Below, piece after piece: positions 6,484-14,554 of a stretch of DNA of 16,155 nucleotides (positions are counted from its first letter, which is position 1; every line of letters begins with the position of its first letter). The stretch spans positions 1 to 16,155 of the forward strand of contig SZOR01000093.1 in the NCBI GenBank assembly GCA_030263275.1, read 5' to 3'. The notes beneath the pieces were generated by a model. That model was not told the origin of the DNA, did no database searches, and was given only the letters and a program-made list of their open reading frames with translations. This DNA comes from DSNY01 sp016861185. Its GTDB lineage: Bacteria; Pseudomonadota; Gammaproteobacteria; Burkholderiales; Burkholderiaceae_F. The position numbers were made by a program, and so were the translations under genes.

Positions 6484-8979
6484 CTACGACAGGCCCGCGC
6501 GCGCGAACGCCTCGTCCTCGGTCCACGCCGCGCCTTCACGCCGCAGCGCTTCGAGTTCCTTCGCCGGAAGCGTCGCCTCCAGCTTCGCGAGCAGCTTTTC
6601 GCGCGTGCGACGCTCTTCGGGGTGCATCGTTCGGCGGCTGTCCTCGTAGACGCGGTCGACGTAGCCCAGCAGGCGGGCGGTGAGACGCGCGTCGCCGCGC
6701 CGCTCGACGAGCATCAGCAGGTAGATCAGCAGCGAAAACGCGTTGCCCAGTCTGCGCACGGAGATGGCGCGGCCGGCGCGCATCGCTTCGGTCGCCCCGT
6801 CGAGATCGCCGCGTTCGAGCAGTGCCGGCACCAGGTTCTCGTAGGCGTGCACCGCAGCCGAGGGTCGCCCGATCTCGGCGGCGCGCGCGACCGCCAGCCG
6901 ACACAGGTCGATGGCCGCGTCGACGTTCCCCAACTCCAATTCGGTGCTGGCCAGGTTGGTCAGCGCACCGACCTCCACGATGCCGCCCGCCTCGCGCGCA
7001 AGCGCCACGTGTCGCAAGCCGGCCTCGCGCGCCTGCGACCGGCGATCGCCGAGGTAGTGCCACCACTCCAGCGCGTTCTGGCGCCGCAGCCGCAGCCGCG
7101 GCGACCAGTGCGGCTGCTCGAGCGCCGCAGCTTCCTCCAGATACGCACCCGCTTCGCGGGCATCGACGAGATCGTCGCGCGCACTGCCGAGCAGGCATAG
7201 CGCCCGATAGAGCCCCACATCGTCGCCCAGCGCGCGAAACCCGTCGGCCGCCTTGCGGGCCGATTCGACCCATTCGTGCGCGGGCAGCAACGCCACGCGG
7301 CCGAGCCCGGCCTGCGTCAGCCAGAAGCGGGCACTCAGCGGCAACGGCGTCGACTCGTCGACCCACGGTCGAATGAGCCGGCACCAGTGCAGCCCTTCGC
7401 TCGGCACGTCGACTTCGTTCCACAGCCAGTCGCTCGTCGCCGCGAGCGCGATGGCCGTTTCCCGATCGCTCTGCGGCGCGGCGGCCCAGGCGAGCGCGGC
7501 GCGCACGTTGTCGAATTCCGCCTCGATGCCGCGGACCAGCGGGTCGAAGCGCTGCTCGCCAACGACCGCGGCATCAAACGCCTGCAGCAGGTGGCGCAGC
7601 GCATGCGCGTGCCGGCGCATCAGTTCGTCGGTTTCTCCGGCGCGTTCGAGCTGTTCGAGCGCGAACGCGCGCCCGGTTTCGAGCAGCCGATAGCGCGGCG
7701 CTTCGCGACCCTCGGCGATGACGAGCGACTTGTCGACCAGCCCGCCGAGGTGATCGAGCACCGCCCAGCGGTCGATGCGCGCGTCGCTCGCCACGCGCTG
7801 CGCGAGTTCCAGCGAAAACCCGCCGACGAACACGCCGAGCCGGCGGAACACGGTCTGTTCGTCGGGCGACAGCAGATCGTGGCTCCAATCGAACGCCGCG
7901 TGCAGCGTCTGATGACGCCGCGGCGCGAACCGCGCGCCCGCCGTGAGGACGCGGAACCGCTCGTTCAGCAGCGCGCGGATGCCTTCGACGCCGAGCAGCG
8001 GCATGCGCGCCGCGGCCAGTTCGATCGCCAGCGGCAGTCCGTCGAGCCGGCGGCAGATTTCGCTCACCGCGGGAAGGTTGTCGGCCGTCGGCGCAAAACC
8101 GCGATCGGCCGCCTGCGCGCGTGCAACGAAGAGCTGCACGGCACCGGAATCGGCCGCGTCGACCGCGAGCGGCGCCAGCCGCACGATCTGCTCGTGCGCC
8201 AGCCTCAGCGGCTCCTGCGACGTGGCCAGCACGCGCACGCCCGGCGCGCCGCGGCGCAGCGCCTCGATGAGCGTGGCCACCGGCTCCAGCACGTGCTCGC
8301 AGTTGTCGAGGACCAGCAGCATCGATTGTTCACGCAGCGCCGCTGTCACCGTTGCCGGCGACGCCTCGTCGTCGGTGACCACGATGCCGAGCGTGCGCGC
8401 CACCGCGGCGACGACCTGCGCTCCGTCGGCGACCGCCGCAAGATCGACCAGCCATGCACCGTGCGTGAACGAATGCGCCACCTGCTGCGCGACCGCCAAC
8501 GCGAGATGCGTCTTGCCGATGCCGCCCGCGCCGACGATCGTCACCAGCGCGTGCTGCGCGGCCAGCGCGCGCACCGCGGCGAGGTCGTCGTCGCGGCCGT
8601 AGAGCGGCGCCACCGGCGGCAGGTTCGTCGCGCGCGCGCTCGGCGCTGCCGCCGACGGCGCCGCCGGCACGTCGCCATCGAGCGGCGCGATGAACTGATA
8701 GCCCCGCCCCGGGATCGTCGCGATCGTCTGCGGGCCGAGCAGCTTGCGCAGCGCCGATACGTGCACCTGCAGGTTGTTCTCCTCGACCACGACGCCGGGC
8801 CAGACGAGTTCGAACAGCTCGTCCTTGCCGACGATGCGATCGCGCCGCTGCACCAGTGCGATCAGCACGTCGACCGCACGCGCGCCGAGCCGCGCCGGCT
8901 TGCCGTCCGCGAGCAGCACGCGCCGCGCGGCATCGAGCCGGAAGCGGCCGAAGCGGTAGTCGGAAGAGGCGGCGTCCAC
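6484..8979 (-). CDS. Winged-helix regulator fused to NB-ARC-type ATPase and helical repeats
   Basis: A large one-component regulator (831 residues from GTG 8979). Residues about 7-100 form an OmpR-type winged helix (YRFGRFRLDAARR, then ELVWPGVVVEENNLQVHVSA and IPGRGYQF). Residues about 125-420 are a signal-transduction ATPase: YGRDDDL, Walker A GAGGIGKT (150-157), Walker B LLVLDNCEH (221-229) and LATSQEPLRLA. The remaining roughly 400 residues are Ala/Leu-rich, helical and TPR-like, probably for sensing. The architecture resembles COG3710 plus COG3903 proteins, whose ligands are mostly unknown. Two starts are possible: ATG 9072 (862 residues) or GTG 8979. The second follows GGAAAG and places YRFG close to the N-terminus, as is usual, so I prefer it. 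It is divergent from the 9126-11690 operon, its most likely target. Confidence 0.85.
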   Translation of the reverse strand: MDAASSDYRFGRFRLDAARRVLLADGKPARLGARAVDVLIALVQRRDRIVGKDELFELVWPGVVVEENNLQVHVSALRKLLGPQTIATIPGRGYQFIAPLDGDVPAAPSAAAPSARATNLPPVAPLYGRDDDLAAVRALAAQHALVTIVGAGGIGKTHLALAVAQQVAHSFTHGAWLVDLAAVADGAQVVAAVARTLGIVVTDDEASPATVTAALREQSMLLVLDNCEHVLEPVATLIEALRRGAPGVRVLATSQEPLRLAHEQIVRLAPLAVDAADSGAVQLFVARAQAADRGFAPTADNLPAVSEICRRLDGLPLAIELAAARMPLLGVEGIRALLNERFRVLTAGARFAPRRHQTLHAAFDWSHDLLSPDEQTVFRRLGVFVGGFSLELAQRVASDARIDRWAVLDHLGGLVDKSLVIAEGREAPRYRLLETGRAFALEQLERAGETDELMRRHAHALRHLLQAFDAAVVGEQRFDPLVRGIEAEFDNVRAALAWAAAPQSDRETAIALAATSDWLWNEVDVPSEGLHWCRLIRPWVDESTPLPLSARFWLTQAGLGRVALLPAHEWVESARKAADGFRALGDDVGLYRALCLLGSARDDLVDAREAGAYLEEAAALEQPHWSPRLRLRRQNALEWWHYLGDRRSQAREAGLRHVALAREAGGIVEVGALTNLASTELELGNVDAAIDLCRLAVARAAEIGRPSAAVHAYENLVPALLERGDLDGATEAMRAGRAISVRRLGNAFSLLIYLLMLVERRGDARLTARLLGYVDRVYEDSRRTMHPEERRTREKLLAKLEATLPAKELEALRREGAAWTEDEAFARAGLS

Positions 8980-9125
8980 GCGTCTTTCCACCAGCGTCGG
9001 TCGTTCAGAACGATTCAGCAGCTTCCCAAGGACCTGAATGCGGTCCCCGCCCGACCATGCGCACCGCTGCATCCGCTGCGCGACGAACCACGTAACTGCC
9101 TGCCTTTGATGAAAGGAGAGACTCC

Positions 9126-9938
9126 ATGAAGCTCGGGCGCCTGCCTCTGCCCAAAGGTATCACCCTGCACGTCGCCGAGCACGGCGACCCCGCCGGCACC
9201 CCGGTCCTGTTTCTGCACGGCGTCACCGACTCGTGGCGCTCGTTCGAGCCCGTGCTGCCGCATCTGCCGGAATCGCTGCGCGCCATCGCGCCGTCGCAGC
9301 GCGGCCACGGCGATTCCGACCGTCCCGCCACCGGGTACCGCACGCGCGATTTCGCCGCCGACGCGGCCGCGCTGCTCGACGCGCTCGACTGCGAGCGCGC
9401 CGTCGTCGTCGGCCATTCGATGGGCGCGGCCAACGCGCTGCGCTTCGCGCTCGACCATCCCGACCGCACGCTGGGCCTGGTGCTCGTCGGCGCCTTCGCG
9501 ACGTTCCGCGGCAACACGGTCGTCACCGAATACTGGGACGGGACCGTCCGGCACCTGACCGACCCGATCGACGCCTCGGTGGCGCGCGAATTCCAGGAAA
9601 GCACGCTGGCGCGGCCGATCGCGAGCGCGCTGCTCGACACCTTCGTCGGCGAAAGCCTGAAGGTGCCGGCACGGGTGTGGCGCGACGCGTTCGCCGGCCT
9701 GCTCGAAGACGACTTCGCCGACGGCATCGGCGCGATCACGGCGCCGACGCTGATCGTCTGGGGCGACCGCGATGCGTTCTGCCCGCGCGCCGACCAGTTC
9801 GCGCTGCGCGCTGCGATCCCCGCCGCGGACCTCGCGGTCTACGAAGGCGCCGGCCACGCCCTGCACTGGGAAGAGCCCGCCCGCTTCGCCGCCGATCTGG
9901 CCCGCTTCGTCGAACACCTCACCGTCACTGCACGCTGA
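9126..9938 (+). CDS. Alpha/beta hydrolase
   Basis: A 270-residue cytosolic alpha/beta-hydrolase-fold enzyme, with no signal peptide. The elements seen are the oxyanion region FLHGVTDSW, PSQRGHGDSD, the nucleophile elbow GHSMG (Ser98), the acid in VWGDRDAF (Asp216 most likely), and the catalytic His244 in GAGHALHWEEP. Length and motif order fit esterases, lactonases and C-C hydrolases of the MhpC/BioH type; the substrate cannot be deduced. AAGGAG at 9113-9118, 7 nt before the ATG, is a strong ribosome-binding site. It is the first gene of a three-gene operon divergent from the large regulator, so it may act on the product of the neighbouring hydroxylase or methyltransferase. Confidence 0.9.
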   Translation: MKLGRLPLPKGITLHVAEHGDPAGTPVLFLHGVTDSWRSFEPVLPHLPESLRAIAPSQRGHGDSDRPATGYRTRDFAADAAALLDALDCERAVVVGHSMGAANALRFALDHPDRTLGLVLVGAFATFRGNTVVTEYWDGTVRHLTDPIDASVAREFQESTLARPIASALLDTFVGESLKVPARVWRDAFAGLLEDDFADGIGAITAPTLIVWGDRDAFCPRADQFALRAAIPAADLAVYEGAGHALHWEEPARFAADLARFVEHLTVTAR

Positions 9939-9960
9939 ATCCCGCTGAAGGAGAACGTCC

Positions 9961-10716
9961 ATGCCTACCCCGATCGACCTGCTGCTCGACCCGATCTCGC
10001 TCACCGCCTTCGCCATCTACGGCGCGCTGATCCTGTGGGAAGCGCTCGCGCCCGCGCGCCCGCTGCCCGCAGTGCGCGGCTGGCGGCTGAAGGGAATCGC
10101 CGCGTTCTTCGCCTTCTTCTTCATCTCGTCGTATCTGCCCCTGCTTTGGGCGGACGCCCTCGCGCCTTTACAGCTCCTCGACCTGACGTCGCTCGGCACC
10201 TGGGGCGGCGCGCTGGCCGGTCTGCTCGTGTACGAGTTCGGCGTCTACGTCTGGCACCGCGCGATGCATCGCACCGACGCGCTGTGGCGCACGTTCCATC
10301 AGATGCACCACAGCGCCGAGCGGCTCGACACCTACAGCGCGTTCTGGTTCAGCCCGCTCGACATGATCGGCTGGACCGTGCTGTTCAGCCTGTGCCTGAC
10401 GCTCGCCGGCATCGGCGCCGAGGCGACCACCGTCGTGCTGCTGGCGACGACCTTCCTGTCGATCTTCCAGCACAGCAACGTGCGCACGCCGCGGTGGCTC
10501 GGCTACTTCGTGCAGCGGCCGGAAGCGCACTCGTACCACCACGAGCGCGGCGTGCATGACCGCAACTTCTCCGACCTGCCGTTGTTCGACCTGATCTTCG
10601 GCACCTTCTACAACCCGCGCGACTTCGCGCCCGCGACCGGCTTCTACGACGGCGCGTCGACGCGCATCGGCGAACTGCTCACGTTCCGCGACGTGTCGCA
10701 GCCGCGCACCGCGTGA
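9961..10716 (+). CDS. Sterol desaturase/fatty acid hydroxylase superfamily protein
   Basis: A 251-residue integral membrane di-iron enzyme. Hydrophobic spans are visible at about 11-30, 45-68, 80-98 and 136-170. The His-box ligands of the superfamily are present: HRAMH (H99, H103), HQMHH (H113, H116, H117), H171 in FQHSNV, and HSYHHERG (H190, H193, H194). Such enzymes use O2 and two electrons to hydroxylate or desaturate lipids, sterols, carotenoids or alkylglycerols; the substrate here is unknown. AAGGAG at 9948-9953 precedes the ATG, and the gap to the hydrolase is 22 nt. The adjacent hydrolase and methyltransferase, and possibly the FAD enzyme downstream, could process the same compound, but that is inference. 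Confidence 0.9.
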   Translation: MPTPIDLLLDPISLTAFAIYGALILWEALAPARPLPAVRGWRLKGIAAFFAFFFISSYLPLLWADALAPLQLLDLTSLGTWGGALAGLLVYEFGVYVWHRAMHRTDALWRTFHQMHHSAERLDTYSAFWFSPLDMIGWTVLFSLCLTLAGIGAEATTVVLLATTFLSIFQHSNVRTPRWLGYFVQRPEAHSYHHERGVHDRNFSDLPLFDLIFGTFYNPRDFAPATGFYDGASTRIGELLTFRDVSQPRTA

Positions 10717-10736
10717 CCTGACCCAAGGAGACATCG

Positions 10737-11690
10737 ATGAAACGACTGCTGCCCGATAACGCGCTCTACATGACCGACGGCGGACTCGAGACGACGCTGA
10801 TCTTTCACGAAGGCATCGACCTGCCGTACTTCGCCGCGTTCGACTTGCTGAAAGACGAGGCCGGCACCGAGTACCTGCGCGCGTATTACCGCCGCTACGC
10901 GGAGATCGCGCGGCGCTTCCGGCTCGGGCTCGTGCTCGAAAGCCCGACCTGGCGCGCCAATCGCGACTGGGCCGAGAAGCTCGGCTACGACCGCGCTGCG
11001 CTCGCCGAAGCCAACCGCAAAGGCGTGGCCCTGATGCACGAGATCCGCAGCATGTACGCATCGCCGCTGACGCCGATGCTGGTGAGCGGCAACATCGGCC
11101 CGCGCGGCGACGGTTACCGCGTCGACAAGCGGATGACCGCCGAGCAGGCGCGCGACTACCACGCCGAGCAGATCGCGACCTTCGCGGACTGCGGCGTCGA
11201 CCTCGTGTCGGTGTTCACGATGAACTACGTCGAGGAGGCGATCGGGGTGGCGCTCGCCGCGCGCGAGGCCGGCGTGCCGGCGGTGATCTCGTTCACGCTC
11301 GAAACCGACGGCCGGCTGCCGAGCGGCGCGACGCTGAAGCAGGCGATCGAGGAAACGGATGCGGCGTCCGGCGGCTATCCGGCGCACTACATGATCAACT
11401 GCGCGCATCCGACGCACTTCGACTTCGTGCTCGAACCGGGCGCGCCATGGATGGAGCGCATCCGCGGCCTGCGCGCGAATGCATCTAGGCGCAGCCACGC
11501 GCAACTGGACGAAGCCACCGACCTGGACGCCGGTAATCCGGACGAGCTCGGCGGCGAATACCGGCTGCTCAAACCGCTGCTGCCCAAGCTCGCCGTGGTG
11601 GGCGGCTGCTGCGGCACCGATCATCGCCACGTGGCGTCGATCTGCGCCGCGCTCGCCCCGCGCGCGGAGGCGATGCCCAGGGCAGCGTAG
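10737..11690 (+). CDS. Homocysteine S-methyltransferase family protein
   Basis: A 317-residue cytosolic zinc-dependent methyltransferase with a TIM-barrel fold. The family transfers a methyl group from S-methylmethionine, SAM or related sulfonium/betaine donors to homocysteine, giving methionine. The N-terminal TDGGLETTLIFHEGIDLP, the LESPTWRANRDW segment, GNIGPRGDGY, and the zinc ligands Cys222 (INCAHPTHF) and Cys291/Cys292 (VVGGCCGTD) are all intact. Length matches single-domain members such as MmuM, not MetH. AAGGAG at 10725-10730 precedes ATG 10737, and the gap from the desaturase-family gene is 20 nt, so it is third in the operon. Pairing with a lipid-type hydroxylase is unusual and suggests a donor or acceptor other than plain methionine-cycle substrates. 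The true methyl donor is unknown. Confidence 0.9.
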   Translation: MKRLLPDNALYMTDGGLETTLIFHEGIDLPYFAAFDLLKDEAGTEYLRAYYRRYAEIARRFRLGLVLESPTWRANRDWAEKLGYDRAALAEANRKGVALMHEIRSMYASPLTPMLVSGNIGPRGDGYRVDKRMTAEQARDYHAEQIATFADCGVDLVSVFTMNYVEEAIGVALAAREAGVPAVISFTLETDGRLPSGATLKQAIEETDAASGGYPAHYMINCAHPTHFDFVLEPGAPWMERIRGLRANASRRSHAQLDEATDLDAGNPDELGGEYRLLKPLLPKLAVVGGCCGTDHRHVASICAALAPRAEAMPRAA

Positions 11691-11709
11691 CGCTCGACCG
11701 GAACGGTCA

Positions 11710-11781
11710 CGATCGGCGCCGGCCTCAGGGCGCGTACGCGCCGGGCGCAGCGCCGATCGCCGGCTCCCGGCTCCCGGCTTC
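11710..11781. repeat. Nested inverted repeat and short tandem repeat in the intergenic gap
   Basis: In the gap after the methyltransferase gene, 11710-11719 and 11750-11759 are perfect 10-bp inverted arms (CGATCGGCGC/GCGCCGATCG). They enclose a 14-bp perfect palindrome GGCGCGTACGCGCC at 11729-11742. Just after, CGGCTCC is repeated in tandem at 11761-11774 with an imperfect third copy to 11781. There is no T-tract, so this is not a standard intrinsic terminator. It could be an attenuating or processing hairpin between the operon and the FAD gene, or an operator. Confidence 0.6.
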
Positions 11782-11860
11782 GCCATCTCCGCAACGCGGG
11801 CCGCATCCGGCGCGGCATCTGCGCCGTATCTGGCGCAAGGGTCCCAAGGCGGAGGAACAG

Positions 11861-13225
11861 ATGCACATGCAAGGGCACGCGATCGTCATCGGCGCCAGCA
11901 TCAGCGGGCTGCTCGCAGCACGGGCGCTGGCGGATCACTTCGAGCGCGTGACGCTGCTGGAGCGCGACGCCATCCCGCCCGCCGGCGAGAACCGCAAGGG
12001 CGTGCCGCAAGGCCACCACGCGCACGGCCTGCTCGCGCAGGGCAGGATCTCCATGGAGCAACTGCTGCCGGGGCTGACGACCGAACTCGAAGCGGCGGGC
12101 GCCGCGCGCGGCGACCTCGCCGACGACGCGCGCTGGCACCTGGCGGGCGACTTTCACTGCCGCTTCAAGAGCGGCATCAAAGGACTGCTCGTCAGCCGGC
12201 CGCTGCTCGAAGCGACCGTGCGCCGGCGTGTGCTGGCACTGCCGAACGTGACGCTGCAACCCGAAGTCGACGTGACTGGGCTCACCGCGAGCCCGGACAG
12301 CAAGCACGTGACGGGCGTGCGGCTGCGCCGTCTCTGCGGCGATGGCGAGCAGGCACTGGCAGCCGATCTCGTCGTCGACGCGTCGGGCCGCGGCTCCAGG
12401 CTGCCGGGGTGGCTGAGCGCGCTGGGCTACGCGCCGCCGCAGGAAGAACGCGTGGACATCGGCCTGTCGTACACGACGCGCGTGTATCGCCGCGCGCCGG
12501 AGCACGCGGGTGGCGCGCGCGCGATCGTGCTCGCCGCCAGCCGCGAATCGAGGCGCACCGGCGCGCTGCTGTTCATGGAAGGCGAGCGCTGGATCCTCAC
12601 GGTCGGCGGCTATCGCGGCGACCCGCCCGGCGCCGGCGAGGCAGCGCTGCTCGACTTTGCGCGCTCGCTGCCGGCGCCGCAGTTCGCCGAGGTGGCGTCG
12701 CAGGCCGAGCCGCTGACGCATCCGAAGACGTTCCGGTATCCGGCGAACGTCCGGCGGCGCTACGAAAGGCTGGCGCGCTTCCCGCAGGGCCTGCTCGCGA
12801 TCGGCGACGCGATCGCGAGCTTCAACCCGGTCTATGGCCAGGGAATGACCGTGGCCGCGCTCGAGGCGCAGGCCCTGGCGGCCGAACTCGCATGCGGCAA
12901 AGAAGGGCTCGCGCGCCGCTTCTTCCGCCGCGCCGCGAAACTCGTCGACGTGCCGTGGACGATCGCGGTCGGCAACGATGCGCGCCTGCTCGACATCCGC
13001 GAATACAACGGATTCGCCAACCGGCTGATCAACGGCTACCTCGATCTGCTGCACCGCGCGGCGCGCACGGACGCGGTGCTGTCGCTGGCGTTTCATCGCG
13101 TCGCCAACCTGATGGCGTCACCGGCGTCGCTGTTCGCGCCGGCGATCGTCGCGCGCGTGCTGCTCGGCAATCTGCTGCCGCGGCGCTTCCGCGCGGCGTC
13201 ACCGCTGGCAATGACGACGCGCTGA
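11861..13225 (+). CDS. FAD-dependent oxidoreductase (class A monooxygenase-like)
   Basis: A 454-residue flavoprotein. The N-terminal Rossmann motif IVIGASISGLLAARAL (GxSxxG variant, G11-G16) with Glu34 in LLERD binds the FAD ADP moiety. PQGHHAHGLLAQG (49-61) is typical of a subgroup of these oxidases. DASGRGSRLPGWL at about 173-185 is the central motif, and LLAIGDAIASFNPVYGQGM (311-329) carries the GD flavin-contact motif. The layout fits PHBH-like or geranylgeranyl-reductase-like flavoenzymes; the substrate is unknown. GGAGG lies 5 nt before the ATG. The gene is in the same direction as the 9126-11690 operon but after 170 nt with inverted repeats, so co-transcription is possible and not proven. 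Confidence 0.88.
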   Translation: MHMQGHAIVIGASISGLLAARALADHFERVTLLERDAIPPAGENRKGVPQGHHAHGLLAQGRISMEQLLPGLTTELEAAGAARGDLADDARWHLAGDFHCRFKSGIKGLLVSRPLLEATVRRRVLALPNVTLQPEVDVTGLTASPDSKHVTGVRLRRLCGDGEQALAADLVVDASGRGSRLPGWLSALGYAPPQEERVDIGLSYTTRVYRRAPEHAGGARAIVLAASRESRRTGALLFMEGERWILTVGGYRGDPPGAGEAALLDFARSLPAPQFAEVASQAEPLTHPKTFRYPANVRRRYERLARFPQGLLAIGDAIASFNPVYGQGMTVAALEAQALAAELACGKEGLARRFFRRAAKLVDVPWTIAVGNDARLLDIREYNGFANRLINGYLDLLHRAARTDAVLSLAFHRVANLMASPASLFAPAIVARVLLGNLLPRRFRAASPLAMTTR

Positions 13226-13269
13226 GGCGCGTTCAGCGATCGACTCGTCGAGCCGCTCGCCTTCGCCGC

Positions 13270-13774
13270 GCAAGCGCTCGCGCGCGGCTTCGCCCAGCCT
13301 TGGCCAGCGAGGTTACCGATGCCGTTCGGGGCGATCGTTGCTGCCGCGGCGCTGCTCGCGGCGTGCGGCGGCGGCGCCTGATCCGCGTGCACGGCAACCT
13401 GCATGCCGGCAACGTGCGCTGGCACGACCGCGGCTGCACGCTGGTGGGTTTCGAGGAGAGCTGCATGGGACCGGCGGTGCAGGATCTGTGGCTGCTGCTG
13501 ACCGGCGCGCGCGCCGAGCGCGCGCGGCAACTCGCCGACCTGCTCGCCGGCTACGAAAGCCACGCGGAGTTCGATCGGCGCGAGCTGGCGCTGATCGAGG
13601 CGCTGCGCACGCTACGGCTGCTCCATCACACGGCGTGGATCGCGCGCCGCGGGGACGATCCGGCGCTTCCGGCCGCGTCAGCGTGGTCCAGCACGCCGCA
13701 TTCCTGGGAGGGGGCGGATCCTTGAACTGCGCGAGCAGATCGCGGCGATGGGCGAGCCTCCGACCGCCGCGTAA
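13270..13774 (+). pseudogene. srkA: Decayed 3' part of srkA/YihE-type stress-response kinase
   Basis: Similarity to the C-terminal third of SrkA (YihE), a Ser/Thr kinase of the aminoglycoside-phosphotransferase fold, runs from LIRVHGNLHAGNVRWHD through MGPAVQDLWLLLTGARAERA and LALIEALRTLRLLHHTAWIA to about 13710. The frame then meets a stop at 13723-13725. Removing one G from the G5 run at 13710-13714 restores ILELREQIAAMGEPP and a stop at 13772-13774, the expected family ending. Upstream, AIVAAAALLAAC lies in another frame, so a second frameshift occurs near 13375. The N-terminal two thirds are missing (the family is about 330 residues). The catalytic HGD is HGN and the metal-binding DFD is GFE. 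Together these indicate a dead gene. Confidence 0.75.
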
Positions 13775-13782
13775 GCCGGGTC

Positions 13783-13810
13783 GCGCTACCGCGCTTCGTG
13801 CGCGGAGCGC
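13783..13810. terminator. Possible bidirectional hairpin between convergent genes
   Basis: Arms 13783-13787/13806-13810 and 13789-13794/13800-13805 form an 11-bp GC-rich stem with one bulged A and a TTCGT loop. It lies exactly between the end of the srkA remnant and the stop codon of the minus-strand lipoprotein gene. No T-tract follows on either strand, so efficient intrinsic termination is doubtful. Confidence 0.4.
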
Positions 13811-14500
13811 TTACTTCACGGCGAAGCAGTAGAACAGCCCATCGCCGCCGGTGCTGCGCAGCGCCTCCTGGCTGCAACCGCGCGTCGGATGCGCCGAGTT
13901 CCAGGACGTTGCCCACGGATGATCGACCGGACCGGCGCGGTCGTGATGGCCTGTCATCGCCGCGCCGTCGGCGCCGCTCTTGGTCCAGTTGCCGCAGGTC
14001 ATGTCAGGGAAAAAGGGCGGCGGAAAAGCCGTGCCGTCGGGTCGCGACCCGGTCAGGATGTCGTGCTTGTTCGGTTTTTCGGTGCGGCCGTTCACCATGT
14101 TGCCTTTCTCGTCCAGCGCCGTCTCCTTGGTCAGGTTGTTGCGCGGCGAGTGCAGTTCTTCGACGTTGCGGGCGATCAGCACGCCCTTGGCGTTGTACCA
14201 GGGACCTGCGCCGATGCGATCGCGCGCGTGCACCGCTTTCGGATCGGCCAGACCTCCCGTCGCCTGGGTGCTCAGATAGGCGCGCCAGGTCCGGTCGCCG
14301 GCACCGGCGGCCTTCGCCAGCGCCTGGCAGTGCGCGTCGGCGCCCTCGAGGCCGCCGAGGTCGGCGCCCTTGCCGGGTCCGACGCTGGTGATGAAAAACG
14401 TCATCGGGTTGGCGCCGGCTCCCAGCGGCGCGGGCGGGACGGCGCAGCCGGTCAACGCGCCGGCAGCGAGCAACGGAAGCCACTTGACCACGGCATGCAT
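13811..14500 (-). CDS. Cys-rich lipoprotein, lectin/endostatin-like domain (inferred)
   Basis: A 229-residue predicted lipoprotein of unconfirmed function. The signal peptide (MHAVVKWLPLLAAGALTGC) ends in the lipobox LTGC with Cys19; Ala20 at position +2 suggests an outer-membrane destination. The mature part has four Cys (58, 169, 209, 225), enough for two disulfides. Conserved-looking blocks are ADLGGLEGADAHCQALA, RTWRAYLSTQ, ARDRIGAGPWYNAKGV, NKHDILTGSRPDGTAF, CGNWTKSG, SWNSAHPTRGCS and STGGDGLFYCF. The pattern recalls endostatin/C-type-lectin-like folds and proteins annotated as lectin or DUF1554, but I cannot verify this. ATG 14500 is chosen over upstream in-frame starts because GAGGGGAGA precedes it by 5 nt and a proper signal peptide follows. 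Confidence 0.75.
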   Translation of the reverse strand: MHAVVKWLPLLAAGALTGCAVPPAPLGAGANPMTFFITSVGPGKGADLGGLEGADAHCQALAKAAGAGDRTWRAYLSTQATGGLADPKAVHARDRIGAGPWYNAKGVLIARNVEELHSPRNNLTKETALDEKGNMVNGRTEKPNKHDILTGSRPDGTAFPPPFFPDMTCGNWTKSGADGAAMTGHHDRAGPVDHPWATSWNSAHPTRGCSQEALRSTGGDGLFYCFAVK

Positions 14501-14505
14501 ATCGA

Positions 14506-14514
14506 TCTCCCCTC
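14506..14514 (-). promoter_or_regulatory. Shine-Dalgarno fixing the lipoprotein start
   Basis: The minus strand reads GAGGGGAGA, then 5 nt, then ATG at 14500-14498. It rules out the longer reading from 14569, which would place an unlikely 23-residue extension before the signal peptide. Confidence 0.65.
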
Positions 14515-14554
14515 GCATGAAGTTCTTCGGCGCCGCGCCCGATCGCGTCAGCGT

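Noticed and set aside
7276..9129. 617-residue open frame antisense to the large regulator
   Set aside because: Low-complexity Arg-rich translation and no motif; shadow of the regulator gene.
13322..13381. Tiny frame with a lipobox-like LLAAC (20 residues)
   Set aside because: Too short; it is better explained as the out-of-frame upstream piece of the decayed srkA.
11479..13725. 748-residue plus-strand open frame crossing the methyltransferase, the gap and the FAD gene
   Set aside because: Only its last roughly 115 codons (the srkA remnant) resemble a protein; the rest is an out-of-frame shadow of two clear genes.
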